64,000 nt of DNA, taken from the NCBI GenBank assembly GCA_047495785.1, contig JBLDXI010000031.1:682001-746000 (forward strand), in the 5' to 3' direction. The notes below the pieces were generated by a model. The model ran no database searches and was not told where the DNA came from. It was given only the letters and a program-made list of their open reading frames with translations. This document shows, in pieces, positions 57,540 through 64,000 of this stretch (its first letter is position 1; each line of letters begins with the position of its first letter). Source of the stretch: Lepidodermella squamata. Taxonomy: Eukaryota > Gastrotricha. The position numbers and the translations under genes were made by a program.

Positions 57540-59160
57540 TTAGATTTTCCTCAACGTTGTAGTAATGAAAACAAAAACAACCGACGTCCAAGAGTTGACT
57601 GGTTTAGACACTGAAAACAAACAACTTGTAGTTACATTGCCAATCTATGAAAAAGCTCTTACCGGAATTGGTTGTACTGATATGGCTTTGCTGCTTTTCG
57701 AGCGTTGTTGCTGAGGTCGTTGATTCATAGGGTTCGCCAGAGCGTTCGTCCGAATCTATTGAATCCTTATTGAAAAAACCTCCGATGGGTGATTAAAATC
57801 CTATCTAACCTTCTGAAAATGAAGTTGCAGGGGTTGGCCAGACGTATCGCGTTGTAGCAGTTCGCATCATTTCAAACGCTATCATATATTCGTCACAGAT
57901 TGTAAAAATTACATTACCCTTAGCTGCCCACGAGAGAATGGGAGGTTCAATTGGCCGAGAAATAGCTACGGCAAAGTTAGTCTTAATGTCAAAAATGAAT
58001 ATCTGACTCTGTTTGCCGTTATCTAAGTCAACATGAGTTATCAAGTATTCGGGCGTAACAATCGGCTGGCCGCGAAAACGAAACAGCGAAACGAACGAAG
58101 TTACAGCCTCCTTTCTAACATGGTTCCATGCAGCGATGCGATTGCCATCTCCGCAAATAAAGAAAACCAACTCGCCATTACTCGCGATTTCTTCCGACAA
58201 TGTAGCATTTCGATTAGAATTGCAGTAAACATCCCAACTCAAGCGAAGATCGTTAGCGAAATTGAAGCCACGAGCTCTGAATCCAGAACTTGCTGTAACA
58301 ATCTCACCCATGCTAGATAAAGCTTGAACTCGGTCGATGGTCATATTTTGAGGCATACTCGAGGTTCCGGCGATGTCGAGACCACTAGCCGTGTTCAATT
58401 CAAACAGAACACCATTTCGAAGCCATAGAAACATTCGATCAGTTATGCCAGATAATATAAGATCTCCTGAACCATTAATCGTTAGATTTGTGATACACCC
58501 TAATGGCTTTAATCTTGCGTCCTTCAAAACTGTGTAATTCATAGTGTGGAGACACACTGAGCTGCGGTTCACCAGAGCGAGGTAGAACAGGTTTTGTTTC
58601 TCAATTAAAACGCCCCCAGATGGTAGATGGTCGGCGTTAGTTGAAAACTGCGTATGCTTTCTCGTTATTGATGTTGCCCAGGTCCATGTGTTAACGTCGC
58701 ACAGCAAGTTCGCTATTACTAGGTTCACCACATTTCCTAGTAAGTCACGTGACTCGTATTCGGCTGTCACAATCAACAATCCGTTCCTAGTAATGACAAT
58801 CGGCAGAATCGACACGAAGTCTCGTCCCAACAAAATAGTATTTGGGCCGCCAAAGCTTAGCTCTTTTGTGATATTCCCAGTTCTGTAGTCTAATTCAAAA
58901 ATTTTAGCCGTGCCGTCTTTGCCAAAGTGTAAAACTGTATAGATTGAGTTCTTATAGGTTACTGGGGGCGAGGTCCATCTAACGTAGATGTCTGGGTCTT
59001 GATTGAGCCTCGTTCGCCAAATTTCAGTAACTCGCTCAATTTTAGAACCATCGTCATCTGATAGAAATCCCTTACGGGTGAAATCCCCACCAACTGACTG
59101 CCATTCGTTCCCAAATGCATTGTGAGCTAAAAGTAAGACAAACAAGACTGAAATTTCCAT
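57540..59160 (-). CDS. Secreted PQQ-like beta-propeller protein with C-terminal hydrophobic tail (copy B)
   Basis: Exons 59160-57810, 57755-57663 and 57610-57540 (introns 54 and 52 nt, phase 1), 504 aa. Signal peptide MEISVLFVLLLAHNAFG. It is a clear paralogue of copy A: WTSPPVTYKNSIYTVLHF, GGVLIEKQNLFYLAL, GVLFELNTASGLDIA, GELVFFICGDGNRIAAWN and YVWPTPATSF. Without splicing the frame stops at 57805. The added exons give an acidic Ser/Thr stretch (DERSGEPYESTTSATT) and a hydrophobic end (WTSVVFVFITTTLRKI). The terminal exons differ in sequence from copy A but have the same layout, a linker plus hydrophobic tail. Tail exons are less certain than the body. Confidence 0.75.
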
Positions 59161-59484
59161 TAAGAAGCGCTGATCTCTTAAAAATTTCCTGATGAAAAAC
59201 TTGGAGCATGCGGGCAGCCCACGCTCTCTTTTGCAATTAAAAACTCGACATATGCTCGATAAGTTGTTGGCTAATTACAGTCTGGAAATTTCCTATCAAT
59301 TCCAACTCTACCGGTTTTATCGGGAAATGTTCCGCAAATTTGTTAGAAAAAATAATACTTAATAAATGGCTTATAGTTCTTTTTTTCTATTTCATATTAC
59401 AACATCGATACAATAAGCTCTTTGAAAATGAAGTACAAATTGAAAATGGGTTCTAGGTTAGTTAATCGCTCCAGATTCTCAGCC
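59161..59484. other. Spacer upstream of propeller copy B, before the tRNA
   Basis: The ~40 nt just upstream of the tRNA (59446-59484) recur almost identically at 63719-63759 before the last tRNA copy. Confidence 0.6.
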
Positions 59485-59584
59485 GCTCCAGTTGCATAGT
59501 TGGTTAGTGCGTCGTACTTATAAGCAGTACTTGATTGTACGCTGAGTTATGCGAAGGTCGCGAGTTCGAGCCTCGCCTGGAGCA
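59485..59584 (+). tRNA. tRNA-Ile(UAU) with intron
   Basis: The acceptor stem GCTCCAG pairs with CTGGAGC, with discriminator A. D-arm GCATAGTTGGTTAGTGC; T-arm GCGAG TTCGAGC CTCGC. The anticodon loop CTTATAA gives UAU (Ile, AUA codons), and an intron of about 26 nt follows the anticodon. Animal tRNA-Ile(UAU) genes commonly carry an intron here. The same sequence occurs four times in this window. Confidence 0.93.
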
Positions 59585-59617
59585 ATGTTTTTGAATTTCA
59601 CTCGCTTGATCTTGATC

Positions 59618-60830
59618 TTAGTATTTACGATTCATCATTTTGCTAAAATAGTAAAAGTTTACAATAATAAGAATAAGTGAAGTTCCAGCCGCAACACAGC
59701 AATCAAGAAATCGTATTGGACTGAGAGAAAAGTAACGATTTTTCTCATTCCAAGCACTCACTGCGATAACATTAGCGATCGATGAATATATTGTCAACAC
59801 CACACAAAGCACAATCTGTATCTCTACAAGGACGGCTAGGTAGACAGTATCAGACGTCTTAGGGATGGTTGCAAAAATCATGGCTAAAATAACGGTAAAA
59901 GACAGAACAACAGTCACGCCGTAGGTAGCTCGATCTGGGGAAGCTGGTTCCATGACCAGCGAGCTCAACTGCAGGACCATCAACAAAATTACAGGCATAC
60001 AAATCGCGTTAAGGTAATACGCAGATTTCCTCTCAAACAACATTTCGAATGACACAATTTCGTTACCTTCAACAACAGACATGTTGTATGAAAAACCTTG
60101 CGGCAAAGTAGACCAAACATCAGATGGACCTAGCAGAGTCTCAAAGTCCGGATAGTACTGGATCTCAACGAAATGCATGTAATTTTCACGTTCCCGGGCT
60201 CGCAGTTTGATATTACAGCTCAGGCGATCGAATGGGAAGAAGGTTAACTGGAAACCATCGCAATTAGTTTCCACAATGCGAGTTTCCATAGAGAGGCCGT
60301 AGACTTCATCAGCGGATGCATGGTATTGAATCTCCGTGTTCTCGTACGGGAAAAGGCGCAAAGTTTTTACGGCGTTGATGTGATCTATCTCTGGTCGCCA
60401 TGATTTCTTAGTATCACTGCCAAACCAAATTCCGAAATCCTCTCCATCCTGCCCAACGAGCTCGGTTGCATTCAAAGGCTTACAAATGCTATTCGGAATT
60501 ACCCAGAAGACATAAAATGTCGCGAACACTGACAAACTGAAAAGGGATTTGAAACTTTCAAGAGTAAAACAGTTTGTAGTACCTTTGGTTCAAATCGTCT
60601 ATATCAGCTATCCTTTCCAGGTAACACATGACCTTTATCTTGATAGGCAAGTCATGAGTTACGCGTCTAACAACGATATAGTTCAACAGGTAGCGCCTCA
60701 TCACTGCTGGACAACGCTCATTGATGAATTCGGAGTCGGCATCAATTGTAACTGTGGTATTATCAGAAGTTGCCAATTGCACGCAGATAGTCAGCAGTAG
60801 ACACGGGGATACACAACATACAAGTCTCAT
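59618..60830 (-). CDS. Cys-loop ligand-gated ion channel subunit, divergent type
   Basis: Exons 60830-60583 and 60536-59618 (intron 46 nt, phase 2), 388 aa. Signal peptide MRLVCCVSPCLLLTICVQLA. Extracellular features: YLLNYIVVRRVTHDLPIKIK, WRPEIDHINA and a Cys-loop CDGFQLTFFPFDRLSC that spans 14 rather than 13 residues. Membrane segments: M1 (AICMPVILLMVLQLSSLVM), M2 (YGVTVVLSFTVILAMIFATI), M3 (LAVLVEIQIVLCVVLTIYSS), a short M3-M4 loop and M4 near the C-terminus (SLILIIVNFYYFSKM). Not the same subfamily as the four plus-strand channels. It forms a duplicated unit with the flanking tRNA, and its neighbour copy is a pseudogene. Ligand unknown. Confidence 0.88.
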
Positions 60831-61252
60831 CGTCGGGTAGCGAAAATTTGAATAGGAAGTGACTGAATCCTCCACATTACTGATAGGTTTGGAAGATAAC
60901 GATGTGATTCTGAGTAAATAACTTGGAAATAAGCAGCACGCCAATGCAAATTTCGTCAACTCTAAATTAGAAAAAACAAACGGAAAATACTCCAAATTAT
61001 TAATACATACGCAGCAAAAATCCGCACGCCTTCACGTAGAAACGCAATCGTTCAAATTCTATGGCCGAAGGAATAAGCTGGCATGAATAAGATGAATAAT
61101 GTTGTAGGCATAAAAAAGACATTTATCAGAACCAATGGATGTAACTAGACATCTTTTTGCACATTAAGTACCTAGTTGCTCCCAATTGAATCCTAAAATG
61201 AATAGAATACCTGGATGAACAGGAAGGATTATCGGCTCGAAGCTCACCCACT
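60831..61252. other. Spacer between channel gene and second tRNA
   Basis: No further feature was recognised. Confidence 0.5.
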
Positions 61253-61352
61253 GCTCCAGTTGCATAGTTGGTTAGTGCGTCGTACTTATAAGCAGTACTC
61301 GATTGTACGCTGAGTTATGCGAAGGTCGCGAGTTCGAGCCTCGCCTGGAGCA
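61253..61352 (+). tRNA. tRNA-Ile(UAU) with intron, copy 2
   Basis: Full-length copy with the same stems and intron as at 59485, differing by one intron base (TACTCGATT versus TACTTGATT). Confidence 0.93.
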
Positions 61353-62175
61353 AATTTTTGTTCAGATCATAGGTTAGCATAAGTACCTTCCAAATGTATA
61401 GTACATTACAGATGGCAGGTATCGAATAATGAAAGATTAATTTTTAATTTCACGGTTCCAACACTCAATTTCCACACTTTGGTTTTTCCTGTTGAACATT
61501 TTCAAAAGGAACGATAGTCAGTTTTATTTGTTACGTTGCGTCACCTATGGTTGGTGATTAATCATCTTGTTAAGGAAGTAGAATCTGCACCGATTAAGAT
61601 TATCGAAGTTATACCAACACCGCAGCAATCGAGAATTCGAACCCTACTGAGTCCGGAGCGTGTTGTTCTCACATGCCAGCCACTTGTCGCAAGGATATTC
61701 GCTATCGATGAATTAATTGTCAACATTACACAAGCAACAATCTGAATCTGCACAATTACATCAAGATATACTGTATCTTACTGTATCTGAAGTTTTAGGA
61801 ATATTCGCGAAAATCATTGCTAAGATAACGAAGAACGCTAAAACAACAGTAACGCCGTAACTAGACCTATCTGGGCAAGCCGGGTCCATTATTGGTGAGC
61901 TCAACTGAAGAATAACCAGCAAAATACTGGCAAACAAATCGCATTGATGTAACACGTATGCTTCCTCTCGAGTAGCATATCAAGCGACAGCACTTCGTAA
62001 CCATCGACTACAGAGATGTTGTAAGTAAAACCATGTTACAGCTTAGGCAGTGTCGAATGGGAAGAAGCTTAATTGGAAGCCATCACAGTTAGTTTCTATG
62101 CTACGCGTTTCTTGACAATGGCCGTATACTTCCTTCTCCGACGCTGCGAAGTTGATTTCACTGGTTATGTCCCGT

Positions 62176-62262
62176 AAGCGCAACCTCAGGAGCGTAACCT
62201 CGCTTGTGCGTAACTTTTCGTGTGCGCAACCTATGTGCGCGACCGACGTGCGCAACTATTGG
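62176..62262. repeat. Short imperfect tandem repeat of GTGCGCAACCT type
   Basis: Words such as GCGCAACCT, GCGTAACCT, GTGCGTAAC and GTGCGCAAC repeat every ~12-15 nt next to the insertion in the pseudogene. Confidence 0.6.
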
Positions 62263-62335
62263 GCGAAACCTGCTGTGTGTAAATAAATAAGTCAAAACAC
62301 GAGGTAATTCCCATTAGTTCATCCGCGCAAATATA

Positions 62336-62623
62336 CGAATTCCTCCCGCAGTCATCCCGCACATCCCGCAGTTCATCATGTGGACGTCCACGTGTATTGC
62401 AGCGTGATAAAAATTTCTCTGCATTCCCCCATACAAAAAATAGTGTGCATATGTTAATGATTTTGCGAGAAGATGAATGCTTACTCATTGATACTGGCAA
62501 AAAATCATGTTTGTAGGGTGGGCCGGGTGGGATATAGCTTATCCCGCACCCTTATCCCGCAGTCCCGCAGTCATCCCGCAGTCCCGCATCACTGCAAACT
62601 GCGGGATGCTGCGGGAGGAATTT
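62336..62623. mobile_element. CCCGCA-rich inverted-repeat element inserted in the channel pseudogene
   Basis: Left arm 62336-62371 (GAATTCCTCCCGCAGTCATC...) and right arm 62597-62623 are inverted copies ending GAATTCCTCCCGCAG / CTGCGGGAGGAATTT. The left arm has one extra CATCCCGCA unit. Further TCCCGCA units cluster at 62540-62590. There is no coding capacity, so it is a MITE-like insertion. Confidence 0.7.
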
Positions 62624-63624
62624 CTAAATGTGCACATTCTCGGAATTTTCAACCAGCCGTGTATTTGTCTAACCAATTCGCCCAACTCTGCGAACATAAA
62701 TTAAAAAAAAAGAATTTATTCAAAATTTAATTGAAATTTTTTTATTGCGTGATAAAAGGAGCTACAGTTTTGATCACCATCTTAACCATTTGCTAGCAAA
62801 CATGTATTACTTTAACTGTTGACAACATGATCCACCTCAACATAAATAGCACAAAGCACCCTGGCCGCAACTGTGAGGACGAAGAATCACAGCTATTAAG
62901 CGGGCGCGGCAGGCCTCTGAAGACTCAATTTCACTGTTATGGTTTGACAGAAGTTGCAGGATGTTGACGGCGTTAATATGCTCCCATTCTGGCCGCCATG
63001 ATTTCTTGGTGTCACTGCCAATCCATATTGTGAATCCTTCATCGTTCCCACCTTAAAATTCTGTGGCATTTAAAGGCTTACATAGGCTGCTAGGCAATGC
63101 CTACATCAGTCCGAATTGCGTAAACACTAGAGAGACTACGGAATCGAATGTGCAATATCACCAAAACTGTGGGATAGGAATGGAGTTACCTCCGATTCAA
63201 GTCGTCTATTGCTGTGATTCTTTCTAAGAAGCATTTAAACCACAATTTGATGGGTAATTCGTGCAACGCTCGCGTTAAGACGACGTAGGTTGGGAGGCAT
63301 CGCTGAGACGCAGCGGGACATAGTGATTCGAAAAACAACTGTTCAGCCACCTTCGATTTCGTCAATGTTTTTACATTATAAGCTGCGCTGAATGGTTGCA
63401 CAGCAATGATTGCAAGAAGATATGCCCAACTAAGATAGTATAGGATTATGACAGAACTGATGCAGCCGGAACCTTAACTCTTAACTAATTCCCCTTCAAG
63501 ATCGAGGTTCGAGAGAACGACTGCAACCGAATTTGTTTCTCATTGAGAATCGAAAATTAGTTTAATAGCAAGTTGGCCTTATCCTTTGATTTGAATAGAC
63601 TAAAAGCGAGGCTAATTTCCAACC

Positions 63625-63712
63625 GCTCCAGTTGCATAGTTGGTTAGTGCGTCGTACTTATAAGCAGTACTCGATTGTACGCTGAGTTATGCGAAGGTCG
63701 CGAGTTCGAGCC
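63625..63712 (+). pseudogene. Truncated tRNA-Ile(UAU) copy
   Basis: Matches the intact tRNAs up to GTTCGAGCC, then lacks the T-arm end and 3' acceptor strand. The sequence jumps directly into the upstream flank of the next copy, suggesting unequal recombination. Confidence 0.9.
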
Positions 63713-63759
63713 AAATGGGAATGGGTTCTAGGTGAGTTAATCGCTCCAGATTCTCAGCC

Positions 63760-63859
63760 GCTCCAGTTGCATAGTTGGTTAGTGCGTCGTACTTATAAGC
63801 AGTACTCGAATGTACGCTGAGTTATGCGAAGGTCGCGAGTTCGAGCCTCGCCTGGAGCA
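63760..63859 (+). tRNA. tRNA-Ile(UAU) with intron, copy 4
   Basis: Full-length copy; the intron reads TACTCGAATG where copies 2 and 3 read TACTCGATTG. The 40-nt upstream flank matches that of copy 1, and the downstream base run (CAATGTTTTTG) also matches, so another duplicated unit may begin at the window edge. Confidence 0.92.
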
Positions 63860-64000
63860 ATGTTTTTGTGACTTCACGAAACTATCGTTTTGAAATGGAC
63901 CTACTGACTAGTAGTGACCAAGCGGCAGGGTGAAAAGGAAGGAATCAAAACGAAGAATCGCGTGCCGAGCCTAAAATACGTTATTAAATTGCTTGAATTA

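Larger units (their letters stand above)
61562..63401 (-). pseudogene. Pseudogene of the divergent Cys-loop channel
   Basis: On the minus strand, pieces of the 59618 channel appear in order: the N-terminal exon (63401-63186, ends DDLNRR), a second segment near 63125-62930 with two in-frame stops (GLM*ALP and ATEF*GG), the Cys-loop region at 62160-62043 whose second Cys is lost (FPFDTA then stop), and M1-M3/M4 pieces at 61955-61562 in different frames. About 30 residues after FPFD are deleted. An insertion of roughly 640 nt (about 62260-62900), containing the CCCGCA element, splits it. It is clearly a decayed tandem duplicate. Confidence 0.88.

Noticed and set aside
1-64000. Bacterial operons, Shine-Dalgarno sites, rho-independent terminators or CRISPR arrays
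   Set aside because: Introns, TATA boxes, AATAAA signals and animal protein families show eukaryotic DNA. Regular spaced repeats of CRISPR type were not seen.

Overview
This window is eukaryotic, from a compact animal (invertebrate metazoan) genome. The genes are split by many short GT-AG introns, mostly 49-57 nt. Several genes have TATA boxes and AATAAA signals. The protein families are animal ones: secreted lipocalins, a Kunitz domain, cathepsin L, Cys-loop ligand-gated channels, LDL-receptor class A repeats, ankyrin/NEK-like kinases and an alpha-1,3-fucosyltransferase. An intron-bearing tRNA-Ile(UAU) also fits an animal. I could not identify the phylum from sequence alone. The mixed acceptor sites argue against a typical rhabditid nematode.

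Positions 1-30875 are dominated by a tandem family of secreted lipocalins, all on the plus strand: 11 copies, the first cut by the window edge and fused to a Kunitz domain. Each complete copy has a signal peptide, a lipocalin barrel with the GxW, TDY and Arg signature blocks, and a disordered Thr-, Pro-, Gln- or Asn-rich tail. Many tails end in a short aromatic motif (W/L-P-F/L). Two further genes (15915-17351 and 17770-18427) keep the signal peptide, low-complexity region and terminal WPF-like motif but have no lipocalin barrel. A secreted cathepsin L with a Thr-rich mucin-like linker lies among them. Together they look like a secreted structural, mucous or adhesive assembly; that function is inferred.

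The lipocalin array is interrupted by an ankyrin gene broken by one in-frame stop (18761-19891), an ankyrin-fused predicted pseudokinase (20286-22234) and a ~1.25 kb nested foldback transposon-like element (22459-23705). An intact kinase-ankyrin sister follows at 31486-33893.

Positions 35004-52633 hold four Cys-loop channel genes with unusually short M3-M4 loops, interleaved with a two-domain LamG-like membrane or GPI protein, a five-repeat LDLa protein and two kinase-less ankyrin genes. A tRNA-derived SINE and a palindromic element lie at 37.2-38.9 kb.

Positions 52802-60830 are on the minus strand: a GT10 fucosyltransferase, two paralogous PQQ-like beta-propeller proteins with C-terminal hydrophobic tails, and a fifth Cys-loop channel. 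The last 4.5 kb carries tandem duplications of a [tRNA-Ile(UAU) + channel] unit, in which the second channel copy is a pseudogene with an inserted CCCGCA-repeat element. All exon structures were assembled by hand from reading frame, splice sites and paralogue comparison.
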